Positions 40,504-49,683 are shown, counted from the first letter of the stretch. The stretch is DNA of 64,000 bases from Myxococcota bacterium (GCA_022842935.1 JALHOP010000011.1:154206-218205); one strand, 5' to 3'. The notes: a model not told the origin generated them from the letters alone. Translations and numbers: made by a program.

Positions 40504-40893
40504 TTAGGTTCCTGTGTTCGCTTTAGCGGTCGAAGGTTTGACGAGCAGGGCTTGATGGGTCATCGCCATCATGGTGCCGCTGAGCAGTGAGCCGAGGCCG
40601 ATGGCGAAGCCGACGGGGTCGAGCTTCAAGCCGAGCAGCAGGGCCGCCATGACGCCCATGACCAAGAAGAACTTGAACATGAGGCCGACCGCGTAGAGGG
40701 CGCGCATGCCACCAGGCTGCAGCGTGCGCGAGACGAGCAAGCGAATGGCGTAGAAGTTCGCAGCCATCACCGAGCCGCCCAGAAAGACGGCGAGCGCCAA
40801 ATGCGGCGCGACGAACACCATGACGACAGCGAGCACGCCCGCGGAGACGAGCTGGTAGAGGTTGGCCAAGCGCAACAAGCGCGGGTCGTTCAT
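40504..40893 (-). CDS. ATP synthase subunit I-like membrane protein
   Basis: A 129-residue protein with four hydrophobic helices placed just ahead of atpB, the usual position of atpI, whose product assists c-ring assembly. Sequence similarity to AtpI is loose, so the call leans on position and topology. The start overlaps the upstream gene by ATGA, and the stop is 6 bp from atpB. Confidence 0.75.
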   Translation of the reverse strand: MNDPRLLRLANLYQLVSAGVLAVVMVFVAPHLALAVFLGGSVMAANFYAIRLLVSRTLQPGGMRALYAVGLMFKFFLVMGVMAALLLGLKLDPVGFAIGLGSLLSGTMMAMTHQALLVKPSTAKANTGT

Positions 40894-41195
40894 GGCGCGC
40901 GGGAGCTACCCCAAAGGAATCGCCTTGTAAAGGTGAGGTAAGCGAGCACGCCAATGGAGCCGCAGGTCGCCGAGAGGGCGACGAAGGGCCACGGATTGAC
41001 CCCGCGTTTGCGCGCATCGCCAACCAGCCAAACGCACGCAGCCGTGAGCGCCAGGGCGAGGTCGATGAGCATCTGCATGGCCCACGGCTCCCGCATGGCC
41101 ACGGTCAAGAAGCCCAGGAGGCCGTGGCTCACGACGACGCTCAGGGTGTACACGGTAAAGGCAACGAAAACGGTAAGGTACACGAAGAATCGCAT
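40890..41195 (-). CDS. DUF2834-type small membrane protein
   Basis: A 101-residue protein with three hydrophobic helices. ATG at 41195 (MRFFVYLTVFVAFTVYTLSV) is preferred to a longer frame that would cross the palindrome at 41229. The pattern fits DUF2834, small three-helix membrane proteins of unknown function. It is the first gene of the atp operon here, overlapping the AtpI-like gene by ATGA, so it may aid F0 assembly. Confidence 0.7.
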   Translation of the reverse strand: MRFFVYLTVFVAFTVYTLSVVVSHGLLGFLTVAMREPWAMQMLIDLALALTAACVWLVGDARKRGVNPWPFVALSATCGSIGVLAYLTFTRRFLWGSSRAP

Positions 41196-41228
41196 GCTCG
41201 GAGCTTGCCTGTCGAAGGTGCGGTTGCC

Positions 41229-41247
41229 CATGACCTCCGAGGTCATG
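41229..41247. promoter_or_regulatory. Perfect 19-bp palindrome, candidate XRE operator
   Basis: CATGACCTC and GAGGTCATG flank a single central C. The palindrome lies in the 86-bp gap between the divergent atp operon and the XRE regulator, centred 44 bp before the regulator start. The position suggests autoregulation and possibly control of the first atp-operon gene. Confidence 0.6.
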
Positions 41248-41281
41248 TTCTCGCGGCGAGGCTCGGGCTAGGGTCGCCATC

Positions 41282-42088
41282 ATGGCATTTGGCGCGATGC
41301 TTCGGGGCTGGCGGTCGGCGCGCCGCTTTACACAGGAAGACCTCGCCGACGCCGCCGAGATCTCGACCCGTCACTTGTCGTGCCTCGAGAGCGGCAAGGC
41401 CAAGCCCAGCCGCGACATGGTCCTCATCCTCGCGAGCGCCCTCGACTTGCCCTTCCGCGACCGCAACCTGTTGCTCAACGCTGCGGGCTTTGTCGCTGCG
41501 TATTCGTCGCTAGCGCTCGATGCGGAACCGATGCGACCCGTGCGCGCGGCACTCGCCACGATGCTCGCGCATCACGAGCCCAATCCGACCTTCGTCTTCG
41601 ACAGCGGCTGGAATGTGCTCATGGCGAGCTCCGGTGCGGTTTCGGTGATGAGCCTTTTCCTCGGTGCGTCCATCGACCCCAAGGTGGCCGCAAACCTCGT
41701 GCATGCGCTCTTTCATCCGACAGGACTCCGAGGCAGCTTGGTCAATTGGCCAGCGGTTGCTGGGCATGCTCTGGCGCGATTGCGACGTGACGTCGCCGGC
41801 CGGCCGCACGATCAATCGGCTCGCGCAGCGCTCGATGCGGCGTTGTCCTACGGCACCGACGGGGTCGCGCCTGTCGAAGACGGTGACCCGCTCTTGCCGT
41901 TCTTACCCATCCACTTGCGGCGCGGTGAGCACGAGGCGCGCTTCTTCACCTTGCTCGCGAGCCTCGGTGCCCCCCTCGACGTGACCGCTCAAGAGCTCTT
42001 CATCGAGACCTACTACCCGGTCGACGCGGCTACTGAGCGCCTGATGCTGGAGCTTCGGGCTCGCTCCGATAGCGACGCTGCCAGCTGA
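41282..42088 (+). CDS. XRE-family regulator with MmyB-like ligand domain
   Basis: A 268-residue transcription regulator. The N-terminal helix-turn-helix (SARRFTQEDLADAAEISTRH onwards) is followed by the MmyB-like sensor domain typical of this subfamily (HHEPNPTFVFDSGWNVLMAS, then the ELFIETYYPVD end). Such proteins often bind a small hydrophobic ligand and repress neighbouring genes. A perfect palindrome sits 35 bp upstream of its start. Its 3' end overlaps the convergent gene by 59 bp. Confidence 0.9.
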   Translation: MAFGAMLRGWRSARRFTQEDLADAAEISTRHLSCLESGKAKPSRDMVLILASALDLPFRDRNLLLNAAGFVAAYSSLALDAEPMRPVRAALATMLAHHEPNPTFVFDSGWNVLMASSGAVSVMSLFLGASIDPKVAANLVHALFHPTGLRGSLVNWPAVAGHALARLRRDVAGRPHDQSARAALDAALSYGTDGVAPVEDGDPLLPFLPIHLRRGEHEARFFTLLASLGAPLDVTAQELFIETYYPVDAATERLMLELRARSDSDAAS

Positions 42089-42674
42089 ACGGCTCGATGA
42101 AGATGCGTTCGTCGATGTTGCCGGTGAAGGTGACTGGCACGCCGTGCCGGCGCAGGGCTTCGCACGCTTCGGCGGCGATCGCGAGAGACGCTTGCTCGTG
42201 CCCATCGCCCTCGACGTAAGCGCCATAGGCAAGCCACAATCCCTCGCCCTTCACACCACGCTCGAGGTCCTGCCAATGGTAGAACACGGCGCCGCGCGGT
42301 GGATTCGCCAGCTGGGCGGCGATGTCGTTTGCCTCGTCCCAGCCGTCACTCATGGTGTAGCCGGCGCCCTGCAGGGCGATGATGCCCGCCTCGCCCAGCT
42401 CTTTGAAGGCGGCGTCGATCTTGTCGTTGATGGTGACCGAAGGCCAGCTGGCCTCGAGCTTTTCGCGTGCATCGACCGCCGCGCGGGCCCGATCGGCGAA
42501 CTTCTGCATGGTCGGCTCGTCGACACCGCCGAGCTCGTCGTCGGTGCGGTCGTGGATCTGTTCGATGAGGTCGCCGTAGCTGACCATGCCGCTGCGGGCG
42601 GTGAGGTCGATCCACTCCGCAATGGCGTCCAGGATGTCTTTGACGTCGTCTTGTTCGTGCATGTGCCTGCTCAT
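42030..42674 (-). CDS. DUF6891-like uncharacterised protein
   Basis: A 214-residue cytoplasmic protein. ATG at 42674 is chosen; ATG at 42662 (MHEQDD) is equally possible. It has an acidic helical N-terminal half and a compact second half with SDGWDEANDIAAQL, GAVFYHWQDLERGV and PVTFTGNIDERIFIEPFSWQ, a layout like the DUF6891 family (tentative). The last 59 bp overlap the 3' end of the XRE gene in antisense. Confidence 0.65.
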   Translation of the reverse strand: MSRHMHEQDDVKDILDAIAEWIDLTARSGMVSYGDLIEQIHDRTDDELGGVDEPTMQKFADRARAAVDAREKLEASWPSVTINDKIDAAFKELGEAGIIALQGAGYTMSDGWDEANDIAAQLANPPRGAVFYHWQDLERGVKGEGLWLAYGAYVEGDGHEQASLAIAAEACEALRRHGVPVTFTGNIDERIFIEPFSWQRRYRSEPEAPASGAQ

Positions 42675-42720
42675 GGTCGTCAGGGGTAGGCCACGAGTCA
42701 ACAGGCAGCCCTAGGAAAGA

Positions 42721-42820
42721 AGCAACGGCGGGGTGCGCGCCCCGCCGTCGCTTAGTCAACCCCGGAAGTCGGAGGGGCGCCCCCGGTCGTTGACTTGCTT
42801 GACGCCTTTCGGCGTGAAGC
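42721..42820 (+). other. Hairpin cluster in divergent spacer
   Basis: Three inverted repeats lie in series. Hairpin 1 is 42725-42733 with 42740-42748, 9 bp perfect. Hairpin 2 has an outer stem AGTCAAC at 42754-42760 with GTTGACT at 42789-42795. Hairpin 3 is ACGCC/GGCGT at 42802-42815 with a TTTC loop. A further direct AGTCAAC is at 42696. This could be an RNA leader of the M16 operon, a small RNA or a regulator-binding region. Confidence 0.4.
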
Positions 42821-42940
42821 ACATTCCTTAGCCTAGCACATCGAATCAAAGCGTCTTGCCGAAGCCCGTCCGATGTGCGTCGATGCAGTCAATTGTAGGC
42901 CACACCTGCAAGCGGTCAATTTTTGAGGACGTTTTTTTCG

Positions 42941-44296
42941 ATGAGCCAAACCGACGACGAAAAAGCCATGGAGCGCGTCGCCGCCGACGCAGCCAGAGCA
43001 GCGGGTCACTCCGTGAAGCTAACGGGGTTCGCCCGCTATAACGCACAGCTGGCCGCGTCGCGCTTCCAGCTCGACAACGGGCTCGTCATCGTCCTGCTCC
43101 CCGACGAGCGCGCGCCGGTCTTTGCCTACCAAACGTGGTACCGGGTCGGCAGCAAAGACGAAAACCCCGACCGCACCGGCCTTGCGCACCTGTTCGAGCA
43201 CCTGATGTTCAAGGGCACCACCAAACATCCGGTCGGCGAGCTCGATCGCGAGCTCGAGTCGCGCGGCTCGCAAACCAACGCCGCCACCTGGGTCGACTGG
43301 ACGTATTATACGTGCGCTTTAGCGGTCAGGCCTGGCAACTTGGCGACCGTCGTCGACTTCGAGTCCGACCGCATGCGGGGGCTCGCGCTCACCCAAGACG
43401 TCTTCGCGAGCGAGCTCGACGTGGTGAAAAACGAACGCCGCATGAGCGTCGACGATTCGGTCATGGGTCGCATCAGCGAGACGTTGTTCGCGACGAGCTT
43501 CACCCGTCACGCCTATCGCTGGCCCACCATCGGTCACCTTGAACACCTCGAGACCATGCAGCTCGAGCACGCGCGTCGCTTTTACGACACGTATTACGCC
43601 CCCAATAACGCGACCGTCGTGGTGGTTGGCGCTCTCGACCCCGTCGAAGCAATCACCACGCTCGCCAAGGCATATGGGGCCATCCCAGCCTCGAAGCTCC
43701 CCGAGCGTCGTAGGAGTCCCGAGCCCGAGCAGACCGAGGCCCGCGAGGCACGTTTGAAGCTACCGGCGGTGAGCGCTCACGTCGCGATGGGCTATCGCGC
43801 GCCGGGTCAGAGCGACCCCATGCACGCGGCCCTCGAGATCGCGAGCGAAGCGTTGCTGACGGGCGACAACGCGCGCCTCTACAAGCGCCTCGTCACCGAC
43901 GAAGAGTTGGCGACGGAGGTCGACGGGTTTCTTTCCCCGTTTGCAGAGCCTGGCATTTACGAAGTGCTGCTCACGTTGCGACCCGGTGCAGATGCGCAGC
44001 GCGCGATCGACATCGTGCAAGAAGAGCTGTCGCGGGTCGGCGATGGCCTCACGGACGGTGAGTGGCGTAAAGCCCAAAACGGCCTGACACTCTCGGCCCT
44101 CGATAGCCTCAAGGACGCCGAGGGGCTCGCCGAGCAGCTCGGTCACCACGAGACCAACTCCCGCGCTTTCGAGAAGACCTTCGAGGCCATCCGCCGCTGG
44201 GAGAACGTGCAGCGCGGCGACGTTGCCCAAGCCGCCAAGACCTTCTTCGACCCCCGACGCCGAACCGTCGTCGTCAATCAGCCGGAGTCCACTTGA
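42941..44296 (+). CDS. M16 zinc peptidase, catalytic subunit
   Basis: Insulinase-type peptidase of 451 residues. ATG at 42941 follows GAGGAC at good distance. The inverted zinc motif HxxEH is intact as HLFEH at 83-87, and the typical upstream strand (FQLDNGLVIVLLPDERAPVF) and DVVKNERR segment are present. It has no signal peptide, so it acts in the cytoplasm or leaves by another route. It is followed without gap by a second M16 protein lacking the zinc motif, the classical two-subunit arrangement. First gene of a four-gene operon. Confidence 0.93.
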   Translation: MSQTDDEKAMERVAADAARAAGHSVKLTGFARYNAQLAASRFQLDNGLVIVLLPDERAPVFAYQTWYRVGSKDENPDRTGLAHLFEHLMFKGTTKHPVGELDRELESRGSQTNAATWVDWTYYTCALAVRPGNLATVVDFESDRMRGLALTQDVFASELDVVKNERRMSVDDSVMGRISETLFATSFTRHAYRWPTIGHLEHLETMQLEHARRFYDTYYAPNNATVVVVGALDPVEAITTLAKAYGAIPASKLPERRRSPEPEQTEAREARLKLPAVSAHVAMGYRAPGQSDPMHAALEIASEALLTGDNARLYKRLVTDEELATEVDGFLSPFAEPGIYEVLLTLRPGADAQRAIDIVQEELSRVGDGLTDGEWRKAQNGLTLSALDSLKDAEGLAEQLGHHETNSRAFEKTFEAIRRWENVQRGDVAQAAKTFFDPRRRTVVVNQPEST

Positions 44297-45627
44297 ACGC
44301 CCCCAAAGTGTCGCGCGCTACTCTGCGCGGCGCCGTTGTCCTGACCGTCGAAGAGCACAGCTTGCCGGTCGTTCGCTTCGTCATCGCGTTGCGTCGTGGC
44401 AGCGCGGTCGACCCCGAGGGCCAGTCGGGCGCGCTGCGCGCCATGATGGAGCTCATGTTGCGCGGCACCGACAGCAAGAGCCGCGAACGCTTCAATGCCG
44501 AGCTCGAGGAGCTGGGTTCGAGCTTCAATGCCGTCCCGGGTAGCGAGGCTGCTTACTTTCGCGGCGTTGCTCTCAAGCGCAACCTCGGTGCGACGGTCAA
44601 CCTCATCGCCGAGGCTTTGAGCGCGCCAGCCTTCGACGCCGAGGAGCACGCGGCGCTGATCGACGAAATGGTGCAAGCGCTTGCCTCCGATCGCGATGAC
44701 GACGACACGGTCGCCGAGCTGTTTCTGCGCCGCGCCTTCTACAAAGGACATCCGCTTCAGCGGAGTCCACTAGGCGAGGCTCCCCAGGTCGCCAAGCTCG
44801 ATATGGAGGCGCTGCGACGCCTGCACGCGAATCGCGTGGTCGCAAGCGACATCATCGTCGCCTTCGCTGGTGACATCACGCCCGACGAGTCCCTGCAGGC
44901 CGCCAACGTCATCGTCGAGAAGCTCCCGGCTGGCACGGCACCTTCGCCGCTCGGCGCGTCTTTGCCGGCCTTGCCTGAGCCGAAGGGCCTGCGCATCGTT
45001 GTCGCCGACAAGCCAGATCGCGCTCAGGTTCAGCTCCGCGTTGCAAACCCGGGGCTTGCCGGCGTTCACCCCGACACGCTCGCGTTGTGGCTCGGCATCG
45101 TCGCCTTCGGCGGCACGTTTACGTCACCCCTCACCCAAGAGGTGCGTGACGTGCGTGGCTGGTCGTACGTGGCACACGCCGACTTCTCACGCCGTCAGGT
45201 GCTGCCGTCGCCCATCGTGCTGCGCAGCGTGCCGCCAAAAGAGAACGCCGTCGACTGCTTGGCCCTCGAGATCGAGCTCATGGACAAGCTCGCCCAGGGA
45301 CAGCTGCCACAGGCGGTACTCGAGCGGTCGCGCTCGTACATGCTTGGCCGTTACCCCTTCGAGGTGGCCACCGCGGCCGACATGCTCAACCCGGTCTTGC
45401 GGTGCGAGTTGCTCGGGGAGCCGGCGACCGAGATCTTCGCGACGCCATCGCGCATCGAGGCGCTCAGTGACGCTCAGGTTCGCGCAGCGCTCATCAAGCA
45501 CCTGCAGCCGGCAAACCTCACCGTGGCGATGGTCTCGACCGCAGCCGACATCCGCGACGAGCTCGCCCGCAAGCTCCCGGCCGCCACCATAGAGGTCGTG
45601 GACTTTCGTACCGAGCTTGGCGGATAG
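44293..45627 (+). CDS. M16 peptidase-like protein, non-catalytic partner
   Basis: A 444-residue M16 fold protein starting at TTG 44293, which follows GGAG at a 5-base spacing and overlaps the preceding stop (TTGA). The zinc motif region reads ALRAMMELMLRGT, so HxxEH is lost and the subunit should be structural. The glycine-rich C-terminal half typical of the non-catalytic subunit is present (VRDVRGWSYVAHADFS). It probably forms a heterodimer with the catalytic subunit upstream, closing over substrates. Confidence 0.88.
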   Translation: MNAPKVSRATLRGAVVLTVEEHSLPVVRFVIALRRGSAVDPEGQSGALRAMMELMLRGTDSKSRERFNAELEELGSSFNAVPGSEAAYFRGVALKRNLGATVNLIAEALSAPAFDAEEHAALIDEMVQALASDRDDDDTVAELFLRRAFYKGHPLQRSPLGEAPQVAKLDMEALRRLHANRVVASDIIVAFAGDITPDESLQAANVIVEKLPAGTAPSPLGASLPALPEPKGLRIVVADKPDRAQVQLRVANPGLAGVHPDTLALWLGIVAFGGTFTSPLTQEVRDVRGWSYVAHADFSRRQVLPSPIVLRSVPPKENAVDCLALEIELMDKLAQGQLPQAVLERSRSYMLGRYPFEVATAADMLNPVLRCELLGEPATEIFATPSRIEALSDAQVRAALIKHLQPANLTVAMVSTAADIRDELARKLPAATIEVVDFRTELGG

Positions 45628-45638
45628 TCGGAGGCGCG

Positions 45639-46142
45639 ATGAAATTCGAAGCCTCCCACACCTTTCGCGGCATTTCTCTCGCAGACTACGAGAAGCTGTA
45701 CTTCGACGAAGCCTTCAACATCGCCCTGTGCAAGGCGGTGAACCTCGATCGCACCCTGATCAAGCGCGACGAGAAGGGCAATCACCTGTCCCGCTCGGTC
45801 AAGGTCTCGCCACGCGACCGCGAGATTCCGGGCCCACTGGTGAAAGTACTCGGCTCGTCCCGCATCGAGTACACCGAACAGGTCGAATACGACTTCGGCA
45901 GCTACAAGGGCACCTGGAAGTCCATCTCGTCCGTGATGACGGACAAGGTCGAGTCATCGGGCATCTTCCGCCTCGAGAACGCGGGTGATGGCGTCAAGCG
46001 CGTCATCGAGGGCGACATCAAGGTGAAGGTGTTTGGCGTCGGCGGTGTCATCGAGCGCTTCATCGTCGCCGACATCGAGAAGAGCTACGAACAGGCTGCT
46101 GACTTCACGCGCCGATGGATCGCCTCGGGCGGCAAGGTTTGA
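45639..46142 (+). CDS. DUF2505-family protein
   Basis: A 167-residue protein with the DUF2505 pattern of mixed beta strands and a long C-terminal helix, resembling START/SRPBCC-like hydrophobic-ligand folds (ASHTFRGISLADYEKLYFDE, then KVFGVGGVIERFIVADIEKS). Lipid binding is inferred only from the fold resemblance. It lies 11 bp after the M16 partner and overlaps the next gene, so it belongs to the M16 operon. Confidence 0.75.
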   Translation: MKFEASHTFRGISLADYEKLYFDEAFNIALCKAVNLDRTLIKRDEKGNHLSRSVKVSPRDREIPGPLVKVLGSSRIEYTEQVEYDFGSYKGTWKSISSVMTDKVESSGIFRLENAGDGVKRVIEGDIKVKVFGVGGVIERFIVADIEKSYEQAADFTRRWIASGGKV

Positions 46143-46603
46143 GCGAAGCGCCCCCACAAGGCGGCGATGATCCGCTCGCGACGGTACGCGCGCGCATCGA
46201 CGAGCTGTTGAACATCGACATTCCGCTCATGGTGAGCCGCGGTCAACTCAATGACCAGCAGCTCTTCGAGACCATTGGTGTCTTGAGTCTGTGGATGCGC
46301 GCGGTCATGGGCGAGGTCGACGGTCAGACCACCGAGATCATCGGCCAGTTCGTCCAGGCGATCGAGCTCGCCTACGCCGACGACCCGCGAACGCTCGCTC
46401 AGAAACTTCACGGCCATCTGGAAGTCGCGCTACGCGAAAACCCGGCGCTGGTGCGCATGCGCGCGCATCTCGAAGACGCTCTCGCGGCGGTTCCGGACGA
46501 CCCCCAGGTGGGAGCGAGTCGCGCGTTCATCGTGTATGCGACGCGCGCGGAGTCCAATGAAGAGGTCGTGGCGTACTTCGAGATCTTGCTGGGGGTGAGG
46601 TAG
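46139..46603 (+). CDS. Uncharacterised acidic helical protein
   Basis: A 154-residue protein, last of the M16 operon. TTG at 46139 overlaps the DUF2505 stop as TTGA, the same junction type as at 44293; ATG at 46115 inside the DUF2505 gene is an alternative. It is mostly helical and acidic (ARIDELLNIDIPLMVSRGQL, then HGHLEVALRENPALVRMRAH). No family is recognised. Confidence 0.55.
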   Translation: MSEAPPQGGDDPLATVRARIDELLNIDIPLMVSRGQLNDQQLFETIGVLSLWMRAVMGEVDGQTTEIIGQFVQAIELAYADDPRTLAQKLHGHLEVALRENPALVRMRAHLEDALAAVPDDPQVGASRAFIVYATRAESNEEVVAYFEILLGVR

Positions 46604-46788
46604 GGCGCGGGGAGTTGCTAGCGCCGGACAACGCGCATGCCGCCGAAGCGGACGATCCGCCGTAGCGGTGCGGGTACAGCGAGCCGAGGATGCGGCTCGA
46701 CGCGGATCTATGCGGCCACGATCAGGCGGAGCATGCCTTACGCTTTCCATGTTGAGCGGGCACCTCGCAAGTGGCGTCACCGGCGAGC

Positions 46789-49185
46789 TTAACGCCACCC
46801 GCCCAAGGCAGGAGCTGAGCGCGGGTCGACCAAACACTCCGCAAGCGACCCGACAACCGGCATCGCCGACAGCGCGTGGACGACTTCGGCTCCAGCGCCC
46901 GTGAGGCCCTCGCCGAAACCAATCTCCAGAAAATCCAAAATGTTCAGGTAACAAGGCGACAGTGGCCGCACGTCGGCTTTCGCCTCGTCGCGGAACCAGT
47001 AGTACAGACTACGCGCCGTCCATAGGTAGCCGAAGCGGTACGCCGTCGGGTTCATGCCCCAGCTCGCGATGCGCTCGGGGTCGGCGCGGTAGACATACGC
47101 ACCTGCCATCGCCAGGGCTTCGTCGAGCACGCGCCTCGCGTTCGCGAGGTGGACGTCGCCGCGACCGTCCGCAAACGCGTATAGTGAATGGACCTGCTCG
47201 GCACGAAGCGCGGTCATGCGCATGGCCCGCGCAAGCTCTGCGGCATACGGGCGCGTCGCAGCGATATCTTCGAGGTCAGCGGCGTCACGCGCGAAGGTCC
47301 GTTCCATCGCTCGCAGGAGATCGTCGATCTCGTCGACTCTTGGCGCCGCATGAAAAGGGTTCTGCATCTCGACGAGGCCAAGCTTGTCGGGCTGCGTGCG
47401 TAGGCGACTCGCGATGCCGCTGTCATCAGCGAGATCGGCCACATCATCGAACGCCTCGAATCCCTGCAGGTATGCCTGCCCGTTTCGGCGGACGACGCTC
47501 TCCGGTGCCGCGATACCGTGACGGCCCAAAATGAGAAGCTCGTGCTGGTGCTGAGCGATGCCGACGAGTGCATCGGTCAGTGGCCGATCGTCGCCAGGGA
47601 AGATGTCCCCTAAGATCCGTGCAAAGGCGTCAGCGTCGCTCAGAGCTTCGTGATGTGCGTTCCAGGCGGCGCGCGCGGCGACTACGTCGTTGAGCCAGTA
47701 GCCCCACTCCCAGCCGCTCGAGAAAATCATCTGTCCGTCGAGGTCGACGCCTGAGGCGTTCATGAGCCGCAAGTCGTGGACGCGTCGCTCGGCGTAAATG
47801 GGCAGGAAAAGCGGGACGTCGATGTCGAAGCTCACCCAGTAGGCCGTTTCCGGGTACCAGATGACCTCCCGCTGTGCGCTCGCGCGCTCGGCGAAGCGAA
47901 AGATGCCCGAGAAGTCGGTGTTCCCGTAGGTTGGCGCCGGGTCGTCGAGGCCATAATGTTGCACCGTGTGCGGCATGACCGTGAGCCGCGCATCGGCGTA
48001 GTAGGGCAAGAAGTTGATGTTGAGGTCGCCGCCGGTCACCGGGTCCACGTACCCCGGCACGTTCTGACCAGTCGAAGCGTGCACCTTGATGGACACGGGC
48101 AAACCATGCACGTCGTTCGCGTAACGCGTCAGCTCGTTCATGGTCCCGAGCATCAGCTCCGCCGCCTCGTGGGTGAACTCGCTCGTGCCGGCCTCGGTGC
48201 TGATGGCGTCGAATCCCGCGCGTGCGAGCCAGTCGACCGTCGCGCGGAGCTCGGCATATTGCGCTTCGACATCGCCGCCGCTCGGGATGAGCCGGAATGC
48301 GTGTTGCTGACGCAAGCGCAGAGCGGCGCTTGCCACCGTCGTGACGCCGTGAGCGTCCGCCATGGCGTTCAGCGAGGCGAGTCGTGTCAGGCGCTCGTCG
48401 CTACGGGAGAAGCCACGCCAGGCGTCGGCTTCGAGCAGCACCCATTCGACGGTGTTCTGACGATTCGCGAGCAACCATTCGAGATATAGCGCCCACTCGT
48501 CAGTGAGCTGGCGAAAGCCCGCGTCGTCTTGCGGCCCATCGGGTCCCCAACCGTTGAGCACGTGCGTGAGCTCGATCGGATGCATGGTGTGCAAGTGGAT
48601 GCCGCGGGTCGCGAGTTGGGGCGTTTCGGTAGCAGTGAAGGCGCCGGTGTCCACGAGCTCCCGCGGAGTTTCGGGATCGAGCGGATGCAGGAAGCGGAAT
48701 CCCAAGCGTTCGAGTAGGGCGTAGGCGGCGAACCCGTTGCCTAGGTTTGGACCCGCTTGGCCGCTGCGCGCGTTGCCCCAGCCTGCGAGGTAGCGCGTCC
48801 CGTCTGCGTCGTCAGCTGCGATGACGAAGCCCTCGGAGCCGAGCGCACGAACCTGCGCTTGGCGAATCAAGAGGCGGGTCGCGGCTGTGTCCCCGATCCC
48901 AATGACGATGCGCTTCCCAGTGCGTCGTGGGTCCGCATCGGGGGCGCTAAGCGTCACCGCGAGCGTCGGCACCTGGCCGAGTAGCGTCGTGATGCGTTCC
49001 CGCGTCGCTGGCGCAACATCGTTGCCAATCTGCAAGGCCACGCTGACGTCGCGCGAGGGTTCGGCGAGCGGCGCCGCGCCTGTCTGCTCGAGCGGTTCTG
49101 GAGGCTGCGCGCTACACGACGCTATTGCGAACACGAGTGTCGCAAACACAGCACTGGCGCGGCTCGGATGGATGGTGGTGGCCAT
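46789..49185 (-). CDS. Large lipoprotein with glycosidase-like architecture
   Basis: A 798-residue lipoprotein (signal ending AIASC). The first ~170 residues, ending in a segment YALLERLGFRFLHPLDPETP, resemble the beta-N-acetylhexosaminidase/alpha-glucuronidase N-terminal domain that precedes a TIM barrel. The central region reads as a barrel with aromatic and acidic residues (GRQNT-type VEWVLLEADAWRGF, DAISTEAGTSEFTHEAAELM, EVIWYPETAYWVSFD). The C-terminal ~250 residues are helical. An enzyme acting on surface or environmental glycans is likely; the family number (GH20-like or GH67-like) is not certain. Confidence 0.6.
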   Translation of the reverse strand: MATTIHPSRASAVFATLVFAIASCSAQPPEPLEQTGAAPLAEPSRDVSVALQIGNDVAPATRERITTLLGQVPTLAVTLSAPDADPRRTGKRIVIGIGDTAATRLLIRQAQVRALGSEGFVIAADDADGTRYLAGWGNARSGQAGPNLGNGFAAYALLERLGFRFLHPLDPETPRELVDTGAFTATETPQLATRGIHLHTMHPIELTHVLNGWGPDGPQDDAGFRQLTDEWALYLEWLLANRQNTVEWVLLEADAWRGFSRSDERLTRLASLNAMADAHGVTTVASAALRLRQQHAFRLIPSGGDVEAQYAELRATVDWLARAGFDAISTEAGTSEFTHEAAELMLGTMNELTRYANDVHGLPVSIKVHASTGQNVPGYVDPVTGGDLNINFLPYYADARLTVMPHTVQHYGLDDPAPTYGNTDFSGIFRFAERASAQREVIWYPETAYWVSFDIDVPLFLPIYAERRVHDLRLMNASGVDLDGQMIFSSGWEWGYWLNDVVAARAAWNAHHEALSDADAFARILGDIFPGDDRPLTDALVGIAQHQHELLILGRHGIAAPESVVRRNGQAYLQGFEAFDDVADLADDSGIASRLRTQPDKLGLVEMQNPFHAAPRVDEIDDLLRAMERTFARDAADLEDIAATRPYAAELARAMRMTALRAEQVHSLYAFADGRGDVHLANARRVLDEALAMAGAYVYRADPERIASWGMNPTAYRFGYLWTARSLYYWFRDEAKADVRPLSPCYLNILDFLEIGFGEGLTGAGAEVVHALSAMPVVGSLAECLVDPRSAPALGGWR

Positions 49186-49248
49186 CGAACGGCGCGCACT
49201 TGATCACCGTTTTTCGCATCCGTCCACACGATCATGTGACGCGTCGCA

Positions 49249-49605
49249 TTACTGGGTGTTCTTGGCGCCTTGGGCCTGGGCGATCACCGAGGGCAGCATG
49301 CAAAGCGTGGTGCAAAGCGCCGCAACCGATGGCCCAGTGAGTAGCACGGGAACCTCGATGTTCACGGTCTCGCCTTTGACCTTCGCTGTGTAGCGAGCGA
49401 CGAGCTCAAACTTGTCGTCGGTTGGCTCGTGCGCGCTGTAGCTATGGAGCGCGATGTCGGTCGCGCCAGGGGCCGCTTGCGCGACCGCCTCTCTGCACGG
49501 CCCGTCGAAGCTCTCGAGCGCCTTCGTGAGCACCGCGCCAACGACCTCACCGTGTTGCTGCATCACTTCCAGCACCCGCCGCCCATCCACCTTTTGCGTC
49601 GTCAT
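49249..49605 (-). CDS. Small uncharacterised protein
   Basis: A 118-residue protein with an acidic N-terminal helix, a central beta region (KFELVARYTAKVKGETVNIE) and a hydrophobic C-terminal segment (PVLLTGPSVAALCTTLCMLP) that might be a membrane helix or buried. I recognise no family. It lies 63 bp upstream of the lipoprotein gene on the same strand and could share its transcript. Confidence 0.5.
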   Translation of the reverse strand: MTTQKVDGRRVLEVMQQHGEVVGAVLTKALESFDGPCREAVAQAAPGATDIALHSYSAHEPTDDKFELVARYTAKVKGETVNIEVPVLLTGPSVAALCTTLCMLPSVIAQAQGAKNTQ

Positions 49606-49683
49606 GCCGCGGTGTATCGGCGGTCGAGCGCGGTGGTTGTGTCAGAATGTCACCCTCCGCTTCAGCCCGCACCCGCTTCGATT

